From positions 26,304 through 90,303 of the forward strand of contig JACRGD010000005.1 of the NCBI GenBank assembly GCA_016212525.1: 64,000 nt of DNA, in the 5' to 3' direction. Numbering within the stretch: position 1 is the first letter of the stretch; every line of letters begins with the position of its first letter. The notes below the pieces were generated by a model. It ran no database searches. It was given only the letters and a program-made list of their open reading frames with translations, and was not told the origin of the DNA. The stretch is from Microcaldota archaeon (lineage in GTDB: Archaea > Micrarchaeota > Micrarchaeia > Anstonellales > Bilamarchaeaceae). A program made the position numbers and the translations under genes. Positions 42,447 to 50,704 of this stretch are shown here, one piece after another.

Positions 42447-44502
42447 GCGATTAATACCTCCCGTTGAACGAGACCGTGCTGCATGCGCAATATTTGGAGC
42501 TCTAGCTACAAACGGTTCAAAAGTTCCCCTCTCTACTGTGATTCGAGGCATTTGCACTGCAGAAAACGAACGCGGCGGTACTTTTGGGAATGGAGTTGCA
42601 TTTGTATCTGACATATCCAGGGCCGATCGTGGTAAAAATCTCGTTCTGTTGGTTCAGGATTCATCTAAGATTCCAGAAGTTCAGGCCGATCTTGCTGCCG
42701 CAGGTGTATTTTTGGAAAACGGTGGCTTTAGGCAAGTCGGAACTGGCAATACGCGTGAAGCAAAATCCACGGCTGAATATCTTCCGCTTACTGCTGCCGT
42801 AGCAGCAATAAACGCAAAATATGGCGATGCTGCGCGTATAGTTTCTTTTGGTCATGGAATTCGTGTTTTCAAAGGGCTTCCTTCTCTCTCAGACCTAGCT
42901 GCTACCTACGAATTAAGTGGCTTAGATGCAGTCGCTGCTATCGCACATACTCGTTTCCCAACCGGATCAAAAGCCAGAGAGGCCGGCGCACATCCGCATT
43001 GTTTTGGAAATGTAGCAATAGTTCACAATGGGGATGTGACCTCGTATCATGCCAATTTAGCTGCAACTACTGCTACCCTGGCAGAATTAGTCTATCGTCA
43101 ATTTGGAGATGCCGCTGCAAAGAAGTTCCTGGTCGATCAAAAAGCCAGCTGGGTTGGAACCGACAGTGAAGCCATAGCAGCTATGATATACTCTATGCTA
43201 AAACACGGCTCTCACTTTGAGCCCGGTCTTTCAATTCCTGATATAATGGATATTGTTTCTCCTCCCTTTGATAATCCAATTAGTTCTCTGCGAAGAGGTG
43301 GGCGAGAAAGATCTCGTCTTGAAGATCTACTCACCCGCTATTGCGGGTATCAGTTAGATGGTCCTGTTTCCTGCGCAGCGATAATTACGGTTGAAGATGA
43401 TGCACATCTGGTTGCCTTTAGAGATCGCAATACTTTTAGGCCGCTTCAGGTAGTTGTTGATCGAAGAACTGGTCTTGTGTATGTCGCAAGCGAACTTCGA
43501 CAGATTGTACGAGCTACCGGAATCGATGTTTTTGATTGCGATGTTGAATCATATCACTTAGACCCCGGTCAGTTCCTGTGGGCCTCTGCAAAGAGCGGAA
43601 TCGGAGATCGCTTTAGTGGCAGGACAAATCGGCCTCTTATTCCAGGTCCACCAATTCCTTCGGATATCTTGCACTTAGATGGCTCTCCAAATACTTTTGT
43701 AGGAGAAACATTCGACATTCATGGAAGAACTTCTGGTGTCCTGGGTAATTTTGGTGGAAGTTTTGCAAATGGTTCTGGAACTTGGGAACACTTCGGTTCA
43801 GTTCAGGATAACTCATTTGAGGGTTGTAGTCTTCACACAGTTGTAATACATGGGAACTGTTCTCAGATGAATGGAAATGCTTTCCAAGGAAGACGCTTAT
43901 TTGTTCGTGGGGCTGTAGATGGTCGATTCGCCCAGCAGCTCAGAAGGGGCCCATATGGAGATCCAGTTGCAATTGTTGGAGAAACTGCAGGAATGAATAT
44001 TGGTCGTATGGTCAGCTCTGGAAGATTATTTGTCCTGGGTCTGTCCTGGGTGGGCAAAGAGAGTATGATGCCCCAATTGGTTGGTCCTTTTGCGATGACT
44101 GGCGCAGTTGGTGGAACTGCATATCTTAGAGGAAATGTTTATGCAGAGAGCATTGGTTCTCCTCCAGAGCGCCGTGCAGTTATTGCTCTTGCAGAATCTC
44201 TTAAAATCGAGGGTATTATCAACGATGCTGAACTCTATTCGCTTAGGTCTGGAGAAACCGCAATCGATTATGATTCGATAACACGAGTTCTTGCTGCTAA
44301 GCCCGAAGCACTTTCTAGATTCGATAGTCTTTTTACTGGTCACTCCCAGCTTCAGGTTGAGCGTCGTTGTTTGACTGACTCTGAAAAAGTCGAAATCAGA
44401 TCCGAGTTCGAAGCTTATGCAGGCTTTTTCAATTTGCCGCAGTCCACTGTGGACGCTTTGCTAGATTCGATGTATACAATAGTAAAAGCAGGAGTGAAAT
44501 AG
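42433..44502 (+). CDS. Glutamate synthase GATase class II domain fused to GXGXG domain
   Basis: A 689-residue protein. The class II glutaminase domain occupies about residues 18-400: nucleophile Cys18 in CAIFGAL, AIAHTRFPTG, HNGDVTSY and GTDSEAIA. An N-terminal stretch of 17 residues must be removed to expose the Cys. Residues ~410-600 form the right-handed GXGXG beta helix that closes the large subunit in standard glutamate synthase (GxxxxGVLGNFGGSFANGSG, NGNAFQGRR). Normally the order is GATase-central-FMN-GXGXG in one chain; here FMN is separate and GATase is joined directly to GXGXG. The ATG at 42433 has a GGAG site; an upstream in-frame TTG at 42421 is less likely. Confidence 0.85.
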   Translation: MLAFKRLIPPVERDRAACAIFGALATNGSKVPLSTVIRGICTAENERGGTFGNGVAFVSDISRADRGKNLVLLVQDSSKIPEVQADLAAAGVFLENGGFRQVGTGNTREAKSTAEYLPLTAAVAAINAKYGDAARIVSFGHGIRVFKGLPSLSDLAATYELSGLDAVAAIAHTRFPTGSKAREAGAHPHCFGNVAIVHNGDVTSYHANLAATTATLAELVYRQFGDAAAKKFLVDQKASWVGTDSEAIAAMIYSMLKHGSHFEPGLSIPDIMDIVSPPFDNPISSLRRGGRERSRLEDLLTRYCGYQLDGPVSCAAIITVEDDAHLVAFRDRNTFRPLQVVVDRRTGLVYVASELRQIVRATGIDVFDCDVESYHLDPGQFLWASAKSGIGDRFSGRTNRPLIPGPPIPSDILHLDGSPNTFVGETFDIHGRTSGVLGNFGGSFANGSGTWEHFGSVQDNSFEGCSLHTVVIHGNCSQMNGNAFQGRRLFVRGAVDGRFAQQLRRGPYGDPVAIVGETAGMNIGRMVSSGRLFVLGLSWVGKESMMPQLVGPFAMTGAVGGTAYLRGNVYAESIGSPPERRAVIALAESLKIEGIINDAELYSLRSGETAIDYDSITRVLAAKPEALSRFDSLFTGHSQLQVERRCLTDSEKVEIRSEFEAYAGFFNLPQSTVDALLDSMYTIVKAGVK

Positions 44503-44574
44503 CGTTGATATAGAAGAAATAGAACAAACATAAATCAAATAAAAGTTAAAAGAAAGAAAAGAAGGTGGATTACG

Positions 44575-44688
44575 TTATAATTCACCTACTCTTCGCTTGA
44601 TCTTTCGCTTGAGTCGCTTTCTTCTTTTCTTGACCCATTTCCACCGCATGCGGTTTTTCTTTTTCCATTTTCTTGGTTTTGAACCCAT
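44575..44688 (-). CDS. rpl41e: Ribosomal protein eL41
   Basis: A 37-residue, extremely basic peptide: [18 protein letters not shown] followed by [11 protein letters not shown]. This matches the archaeal eL41 pattern, including the MRWKW core. It sits at the intersubunit bridge of the ribosome. AGGTGG is placed four bases before the ATG at 44688. It is too short for most gene finders. A 9-bp inverted repeat (GGTGGATTA / TAATCCACC) at 44564-44572 and 44689-44697 brackets it, part of which is the ribosome site itself. Confidence 0.88.
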   Translation of the reverse strand: MGSKPRKWKKKNRMRWKWVKKRRKRLKRKIKRRVGEL

Positions 44689-44702
44689 TAATCCACCTAA
44701 GC

Positions 44703-44728
44703 GCGAAGCACAATTTATTGTGCGAAGC
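44703..44728 (+). repeat. Single TTTA-loop hairpin repeat between GCGAAGC tags
   Basis: GCACAA-TTTA-TTGTGC at 44708-44723 forms a perfect 6-bp hairpin with a TTTA loop, and GCGAAGC flanks it on both sides (44703-44709 and 44722-44728). This is the clearest single unit of the family and lies between eL41 and the IMPase-like gene. Confidence 0.7.
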
Positions 44729-44795
44729 TAAAATTCTGGAGTCTTACTGTTATGGCACGCCTTTAAATGGCTTTCGGGGAAGAATTTTTGAGTCC

Positions 44796-45611
44796 TTATT
44801 CGATTTTTGCGTTTTTATCGTCTACTTGTTTTATCATTTTAATTATTTTTGAATGTAATTCTTCATCTGATGCAGCTACTATTGTATAACACGTATCCTG
44901 TGTTAGCCCCGGATTAATAACTTCTCCTTTTTCATCAGTTATTTTTACTCCGGCTTCTTTCATAAGAAATATTCCTGCAGTGTGTGTGACTAGTAACTTT
45001 CCCCGTATGTCTATAAATGCATCAGCGCTGTCCATCACAACATTGGTCATATCCAGTGTGGATGCTCCTAACATACGGATATAGGTAAAATCTGATAGCC
45101 GTGCAGCTATTTCCTTGACTGTTAAATTGGATTTTCCAAAATCCATGCCTATAAGGGGAGGCTCTTGTTTTTTTCGTTTGATCCGTACTTTCTTTCCATT
45201 TATGTAGATCCCCTCTCCCTTTACTGCATAGTAAAAGTTGTCTGTTACTAAATTGTAAACTAAAGCCACCTGGACATCGTTAAGATGTGGATTTTCTTTA
45301 TCTGCCCATGCAATTGCAAATGCATATGCAGGAAAGTTTCTTACATAATTTTTTGATCCATCTAGGGGATCTAATATGAACGTTCCATTTGACCCAGGCA
45401 GTTCTTCCGGTTGTTCTTCAGTTATTATTGCTATCGATAGTTCACGTGCTTCTTTCTTCACCATCTTCTCGATAATTATATCCATCTTTATGCTACGATC
45501 TCCGTAGTAGTTGAATCCTAATTCTTCTTTACCCTCTTTAGTTTCTAGTAGTAGCTCTTTGGCGTGTTTGCCCATCTCTATGAGTATTTTCAATATCTTG
45601 TTTTTTTCCAT
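44796..45611 (-). CDS. Inositol monophosphatase/FBPase-like protein
   Basis: A 271-residue protein of the inositol monophosphatase superfamily. The first metal site is present: ITEEQ (~80) and DPLDGSKN (residues ~101-108). The family would dephosphorylate inositol phosphate or fructose bisphosphate. The third metal ligand, an Asp in the usual D-x-A-A-G motif, is missing: the sequence reads VTHTAGIFLMKEAG near 208-221. Activity may be reduced or use other metals. Start at 45611, short of the divergent channel gene by 35 bases. Confidence 0.8.
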   Translation of the reverse strand: MEKNKILKILIEMGKHAKELLLETKEGKEELGFNYYGDRSIKMDIIIEKMVKKEARELSIAIITEEQPEELPGSNGTFILDPLDGSKNYVRNFPAYAFAIAWADKENPHLNDVQVALVYNLVTDNFYYAVKGEGIYINGKKVRIKRKKQEPPLIGMDFGKSNLTVKEIAARLSDFTYIRMLGASTLDMTNVVMDSADAFIDIRGKLLVTHTAGIFLMKEAGVKITDEKGEVINPGLTQDTCYTIVAASDEELHSKIIKMIKQVDDKNAKIE

Positions 45612-45646
45612 TAATTTAGTAAACTATAAGAACACAATAAATAATC

Positions 45647-46495
45647 GTGGGTTCTAATTTCTTTATGGCATTCATTTTTGGTTTGTCTACTGACGATCCA
45701 GTTACTGCCTTTATTTTTGCAGCAGCTGTTCTGATATTTGGTTATTTCTTTGCCTGGCTGCTAAGCAATGCATTTATTGGTTTGGCAGAAAAAATCGGAC
45801 TAAGACAAAAGCTACGCTTTGGTATACAAAAAGAAGCAAAAAAATTCGGTTTTGACCTGGATATTATTTATCTTGGTGGTCTTACTCTAAAATATATAGT
45901 CTATTTAATCTCTGTATTTGTTGCCTTTAGGCTTTTGCCATTTGACGTTGGAACAAATGCCCTTCTAGGTCCAATCTTATCTTATGTTCCAAACATTCTA
46001 AGTGCACTACTAATATTGATCTTTGGAAGTGCTCTGATTGAACTATTTGGGGATGTTGTCAAATATAAATTAAGAGATCTCTTGGATGAGGATGCAGGAG
46101 AAATGGGTCTTCCCAATTTTTCAACTACTGCAGCAACTTACGTGCGCTATTTCCTATATACTGCTATCTTACTCACGGTATTTTTGCAACTAGGCATTCG
46201 TGCCGATAGTTTGATGTTCCTGATGCTTGGAGTTGGCGGGATCGTACTGGTTACTCTTTCCGTTCTTTTCATCATTTCCTCAAAAGATTACGTTTCTAAT
46301 ATAAGTGGAGGTATGTATCTTAAAAACAACAAAATTCTCTCCCCTGGAGATTTTCTTGAAATAAGCGGTATTTATGGTGAGGTTGAAAAGTTGACTCTAA
46401 TTTCAACTATCCTGATCAAAGATGGCAAGCGTTTCTACATCCCAAACTCCAGAATTACTAAAGAAATTTTCTCTATAAAGCGCAAATCAGTTTGA
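45647..46495 (+). CDS. MscS-type mechanosensitive channel, short form
   Basis: A 282-residue membrane protein with at least four helices, then the MscS pore and beta domain. The pore helix reads LMLGVGGIVLVTLSVLFIISSKDYVSNISGG (~195-225), then KILSPGDFLEISGIYGEVEKLTLISTIL, which is the MscS beta-domain signature, and YIPNSRI. The protein ends soon after, so the cytoplasmic alpha/beta cage is absent. It would relieve osmotic pressure. The GTG at 45647 is the longest start; the ATG at 45665 is also possible. Confidence 0.83.
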   Translation: MGSNFFMAFIFGLSTDDPVTAFIFAAAVLIFGYFFAWLLSNAFIGLAEKIGLRQKLRFGIQKEAKKFGFDLDIIYLGGLTLKYIVYLISVFVAFRLLPFDVGTNALLGPILSYVPNILSALLILIFGSALIELFGDVVKYKLRDLLDEDAGEMGLPNFSTTAATYVRYFLYTAILLTVFLQLGIRADSLMFLMLGVGGIVLVTLSVLFIISSKDYVSNISGGMYLKNNKILSPGDFLEISGIYGEVEKLTLISTILIKDGKRFYIPNSRITKEIFSIKRKSV

Positions 46496-46605
46496 CTTCC
46501 ATCCATACTGTGGATTTTTCGAGCCTCACTGTGTATCCTATTGGCGTTTGAGTGTTTGGGGTTTTGATCTCTCCTGTTTCCTGATGTCTTTGTCCGGGTT
46601 CTGGG

Positions 46606-47913
46606 TTATGTCCCCTCGGTTTGTTCTGGTTGGGGATTTCTTTTTTGCAAGATTTCTCTATAAATTCTTATGTACTGCTCATAACCCATTTCCGAACTAA
46701 ATTTATTTTTCACTGTTTCTTTTCCTTTTTCTCCCATCTCTTTTCTTCTTTGGGGTTCATCCATTGCATTCATCAATTTTTGTGCTAATTCCCGGACGTT
46801 TCCCTTTTCGAACAGGTACCCATTTACTCCGTCTTCGATCTGTATGGGTATTCCTCCTACGTTTGAACCAATAACTGGTTTTCCAAATACCATCGCTTCT
46901 GTAACTGTAAGTCCAAATCCCTCGTGCAATGAAGGTTGAACTGCCACATCACAATCCTGATATACTGAATACAGCTCCGAATCTTCAACTTTTCCGGTAA
47001 AGAAAATATTATTTTGGAGTCCTTTTGCCTCCACTGTATCCATAAGAATCTGTACTCTTGCGCTTCTTTCTTTCTTTAGCAGTTCTTTTGAAAATGAACC
47101 ATTTCCAACAAATAAACATTTTACAGTTGTTCTTTTTTCCTTATTTATGATGATGTCAAGTGCGTCTATTAGTATCTCTTGTCCTTTTCTCGGGTCCATT
47201 CTACTTACGCAAGCGACAAGAAAATCATTCTGGGCAATGGAATATTTTGCTCTTTCTTTATTTGGTTCCTGAGGTAAATAGCCCTCTGTATCTAAAAAAG
47301 GTGGCAAGGTACATATTTTGTCTGCTCTTAAGCCGCATTTAATTGCCGCCTCGCTGTATTCTGGGATGGAAAAAATAACGCGGTCATATCTATCCATGTT
47401 CTTTATGAAAAAATCTTTCCAAAATTGTGGGATTTCTGCGATGAATGGTACGTGCCAGGTAAAAACCATCGGGACATTTATTCCATATGCATCTTTCAAC
47501 ATTCCTCCAATTGGGAGTGTCTGGAAATCATGGACATTTAGGATGTCAAATGGCTTGTATTTGTATGCATCTGCAACGTCTGCAGCTATTTTTGCATTGA
47601 CTTCCAGGTATTCTTCATAGCCGCTGGTGTCATCTGTTTTCTCTGCGTGGGTTATTTTCAATACCAATTCCTTGAACTGCATGTATTTCGAGAGAGTTTC
47701 GTCTCCTAGTTTTGGGACGTTTATTCTTATTATCTCAATCCCCCCTGAAAAATCTATAACGTCTGTTTGAGGTGTTTTAAAATGAGCAACTTGAAATTGA
47801 TGTCCTCTTTTTACAAACTGTTTTCCTAGTGCATCTACGTACCTGGCAAGACCTCCTATATATGGAAGAAAAGATTGGCTCACTGAAAAAATACTTAGGT
47901 GTTCGTCTTGCAT
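46606..47913 (-). CDS. Glycosyltransferase family 4
   Basis: A 435-residue GT-B glycosyltransferase of the GT4 group. The N-terminal domain begins with FLPYIGGLARYVDALGKQFVKRGH, and VHDFQTLPIGG marks the acceptor side. In the C-terminal half, SRMDPRKGQEIL and the EX7E motif EGFGLTVTEAM (~335-345) bind the nucleotide sugar, with VIGSNVGGIPIQIEDGVNGYLF following. No membrane helix is seen; it probably works at the inner membrane face on a lipid or protein glycan. Substrates unknown. Confidence 0.85.
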   Translation of the reverse strand: MQDEHLSIFSVSQSFLPYIGGLARYVDALGKQFVKRGHQFQVAHFKTPQTDVIDFSGGIEIIRINVPKLGDETLSKYMQFKELVLKITHAEKTDDTSGYEEYLEVNAKIAADVADAYKYKPFDILNVHDFQTLPIGGMLKDAYGINVPMVFTWHVPFIAEIPQFWKDFFIKNMDRYDRVIFSIPEYSEAAIKCGLRADKICTLPPFLDTEGYLPQEPNKERAKYSIAQNDFLVACVSRMDPRKGQEILIDALDIIINKEKRTTVKCLFVGNGSFSKELLKKERSARVQILMDTVEAKGLQNNIFFTGKVEDSELYSVYQDCDVAVQPSLHEGFGLTVTEAMVFGKPVIGSNVGGIPIQIEDGVNGYLFEKGNVRELAQKLMNAMDEPQRRKEMGEKGKETVKNKFSSEMGYEQYIRIYREILQKRNPQPEQTEGT

Positions 47914-47965
47914 ATTCTTTATTTGTACCTATATCAGTAAATATTTGTCGGGCGTTTTTTTCCTA

Positions 47966-48214
47966 CTATTTTTCTATTTTACTAAGTGCATTTTTCCAAA
48001 GTTGGACTTCGCGTTTTAACTTGTCTATTTTTAGTGCGTCCGGGACTGATTTGTGTTCCTCCTCTGCAAGTTTGTTTTTTGCTTCGATGTATTTTTTCAT
48101 AATTTGATCTTTCTGCCCCTTCCTTGTTGATTCTTGAGTTTCTCTGCTTTCGAACTTACTCCCCTCAGTTTTCTCGTTCTTTGTGTTTCCAAAAATCCAA
48201 TCAAAAAATCCCAT
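47966..48214 (-). CDS. Small coiled-coil protein, unknown
   Basis: An 82-residue, highly charged protein. It begins MGFFDWIFGN, a short amphipathic or membrane-touching start, and continues as a Lys/Glu-rich coiled coil with heptads from residue ~35 to the end. No family is recognised. It lies between the GT4 gene and purB on the opposite strand. The coding character is moderate. Confidence 0.55.
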   Translation of the reverse strand: MGFFDWIFGNTKNEKTEGSKFESRETQESTRKGQKDQIMKKYIEAKNKLAEEEHKSVPDALKIDKLKREVQLWKNALSKIEK

Positions 48215-48280
48215 AACTACCCTTCTTGACTATTCTCTTAAATCAAAAGCCATAAAAACTAAGTATTGCATGAAAATTAT

Positions 48281-49588
48281 ATGGCTATTTCTCCTTTTGA
48301 AGAGCGTTATGCTACTAAAATGAATTCGATCTTTGAAGATGAATCGAAAATCCGCAGATGGATGCTGGTCGAAGTTGCACTTGCCAAGGCTCATGCAAAA
48401 CTTGGGACAATTCCAAAAGATGCGCCTAAACAGCTTGAGCAGTCATTAAACAAAGTCAAATTCTCACGAGTTTTGGAAATAGAAGCTCAGATTCATCATG
48501 ATTTAATGGCAATGGTCAAGGCATTTACTGAGGTCTCTGGGGATGCCGGAAAATATATTCATTTGGGTGCGACAAGCTATGATATTGAAGATACGGCCAC
48601 TGCCCTGATGTTTGTTGAAGCCATCGATCTCTTACTCACTGATTCAAAATCTCTTCTTGAAACTCTAAAGAAGCTTGCAAAAGAACACGCCAAAACCGTG
48701 TGTGTAGGCCGGACACATGGCCAGCATGCAGTTCCGACGACCTATGGTCTTAAGTTTGCCATATATTATCAGGAACTTTTACGAAATATTGAGCGACTTG
48801 AAAGCGCTAAAAAACAAATTGCGTTTGGAAAAATGGCCGGTGCGGTTGGAACGATGGCAACTTTTGGTGATCGGGCATTTGAAATCGAAAAATTGGTAAT
48901 GACCGAACTTGGCCTTTCATTCGCTCCTGCTTCGAATCAGGTCATTCAGCGGGATCGGCATGCACATGTTGTGTGTGTGCTCGCCATCTACGCTGCAACA
49001 CTTGAAAAAATAGCCAAGGAACTTCGCAATCTCCAGCGAAGTGAAATCGGAGAGGTCTACGAACATTATGGCACAAAGCAGGTCGGCTCATCGACTATGC
49101 CACAAAAGCGCAATCCTCATAAGAGCGAACGCGTATGCTCACTCGCGCGATTGGTTCGTGCGAATGTCCAGGTGGCGATCGAAAACATTCCGCTTGAACA
49201 TGAGCGGGATCTTACGAACAGTGCGAACGAACGGGCGATATTTTCCGAAAGTTTCATTTGTCTTGATTATATGATCTTGGAGATGACTAAAATTCTTTCT
49301 GGACTCCAGTTCCATTATGACAATATCAAACGTAATCTTGATCTGTCCGGTGGGCTTATTATGTCTGAGCGGCTTATGCTTTATTTAGTTGAAACTAAGG
49401 GAGTCGGGAGACAAGATGCACACGAGCAAGTCAGGACTCTGGCACAGGAAGCGTTTGAAAAGAAACTTCATCTAAAAGATCTGGTTCTATCTAGGGGTGT
49501 ATTAACAAAAGCCGAGGCAGAAAAGTTATTTGACTACTCGACTTATGTGGGTAAGGCCCCCGAAATAGTCAAACGTGCTCTATCTTAG
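48281..49588 (+). CDS. purB: Adenylosuccinate lyase
   Basis: A 435-residue lyase of the fumarase/aspartase superfamily. It splits adenylosuccinate and SAICAR in purine synthesis. The signature loop GSSTMPQKRNPHKSE is at about residues 269-283, the catalytic His in VGRTHGQHAVPTTYG (~145), and HLGATSYDIEDTATAL near 90. The ATG at 48281 matches the family start (SPFEERYATKxM); in-frame codons before it start at TTG. Its last 20 bases overlap the convergent gene ending at 49569. Confidence 0.93.
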   Translation: MAISPFEERYATKMNSIFEDESKIRRWMLVEVALAKAHAKLGTIPKDAPKQLEQSLNKVKFSRVLEIEAQIHHDLMAMVKAFTEVSGDAGKYIHLGATSYDIEDTATALMFVEAIDLLLTDSKSLLETLKKLAKEHAKTVCVGRTHGQHAVPTTYGLKFAIYYQELLRNIERLESAKKQIAFGKMAGAVGTMATFGDRAFEIEKLVMTELGLSFAPASNQVIQRDRHAHVVCVLAIYAATLEKIAKELRNLQRSEIGEVYEHYGTKQVGSSTMPQKRNPHKSERVCSLARLVRANVQVAIENIPLEHERDLTNSANERAIFSESFICLDYMILEMTKILSGLQFHYDNIKRNLDLSGGLIMSERLMLYLVETKGVGRQDAHEQVRTLAQEAFEKKLHLKDLVLSRGVLTKAEAEKLFDYSTYVGKAPEIVKRALS

Positions 49589-50594
49589 GTCTAAGTAGTG
49601 CTCTGATAATAGATGGCTCAACAATTTCCCCCTCCATGCTCTTCATGGCATCAGATATTCTTTCCATCCTTTCTCGAATCTCATCACAATGTTTTCTTCC
49701 ATCGTATTCCTTCAAGGGGATACATTTTGTTATGTACTCGTCTGCTCCGGTGTTATGTCCCAAGTCTATTTTTTCTCGGGTTATGTTAATCAAGATGGTC
49801 AATATGATGTCTTGGATTCTTTGAATATGAATTTCAAGGTATTTTCTTCCCAAATAATCGGCTGAGGCGGTATCCAGTGCGCTCCCTCGTTTGCTCATCA
49901 TTTGCTCTAATTTGGATTTTGCCTCTCTTTTAACTATTATTGCATATATGAGTGCCATTTGAAGAAGTTCATCCAAATTATCATTTCCGGGTATTATTTT
50001 TTCCGGCTCTATTTGTGCGATCTCAAAAAACACTACGTTTCCCATGGCATCTATTTGGTAATTTGCTTCAGGATGTGCTAATACAAAACCCGCATCTTCA
50101 AATTTTCGGATCAACTGAACCATTTGAGGCACTTTATTTCGTTCTTCCTGGTCTCCGTTATCTCTTAGTGTTTTTGCTCTTTCTTCATCGAGGTCAAATG
50201 TCTTGTAATAATTATCCATTGATTTTTTTCTTCTCTCTTTTGCATTGTTAGTGTCTTCTATGAATTTAGAATATGTGGCACTATATTCTGGTCCTTTGCC
50301 TCTTCTAAAAAACCTCAGTTCACTCTGGTCAACAAAATTCCCTGGGAATCTGGTTCTGGCGAGTCTTGAACACAAATACTTTAGTAAATGGTAATTGATG
50401 TCGTTTGTGCCTATTACTTGATTTCTTCCGATCCTGAATCTGCTTTTGGTTTTTATTTCTGATATCTCCTGGATCCGTTCGACCATTCCATCAAAACGTG
50501 ATCCCGGTCTCCAAATTCTGCTGACCCGTGCCTCATCTCCAATGAATACATGTTCTCGTTTTCCTGGGGGTGGTCCTCTAACTAGTATGGTCAT
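49569..50594 (-). CDS. Unknown protein with a kinase-loop-like motif
   Basis: A 341-residue protein of unknown function. The middle holds HPEANYQIDAMGNVVFFE (~177-194), reminiscent of the H-x-D...N-x-x-x-D-x-x-G-x-x-x-x-x-D loop of aminoglycoside-kinase-like folds but with the catalytic residues altered. Flanking regions are helical and charged (NAKERRKKSMDNYYK; REKIDLGHNT). No signal peptide or membrane helix. The convergent overlap with purB at 49569-49588 leaves no terminator between them. A degenerate kinase is possible but not shown. Confidence 0.6.
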   Translation of the reverse strand: MTILVRGPPPGKREHVFIGDEARVSRIWRPGSRFDGMVERIQEISEIKTKSRFRIGRNQVIGTNDINYHLLKYLCSRLARTRFPGNFVDQSELRFFRRGKGPEYSATYSKFIEDTNNAKERRKKSMDNYYKTFDLDEERAKTLRDNGDQEERNKVPQMVQLIRKFEDAGFVLAHPEANYQIDAMGNVVFFEIAQIEPEKIIPGNDNLDELLQMALIYAIIVKREAKSKLEQMMSKRGSALDTASADYLGRKYLEIHIQRIQDIILTILINITREKIDLGHNTGADEYITKCIPLKEYDGRKHCDEIRERMERISDAMKSMEGEIVEPSIIRALLRPKIEHV

Positions 50595-50651
50595 TGTTAT
50601 AGTTAATGTACATTTGTTTTTATAATCCCGTTCTTTTCCCGTTGAGTTAGG

Positions 50652-50700
50652 GTTTCATTTATATACTATGCGCTCGAAAATACCTCAAATCGAGGAAAGA
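50652..50700 (+). promoter_or_regulatory. Promoter of the split-VirB4 operon
   Basis: CATTTATATACTA at about 50652-50664 is the TATA box. Transcription would begin near 50690, leaving a short leader with GAGGAAAG (50692-50699) as the ribosome site ahead of the ATG at 50705. Confidence 0.65.
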
Positions 50701-50704
50701 TCTC

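Noticed and set aside
46496..46605. Continuation of the GT4 protein through a frameshift after 46606
   Set aside because: The extra frame is a Pro/Thr/Gln-rich stretch running into the MscS gene in antisense. The GT4 domain is already complete.
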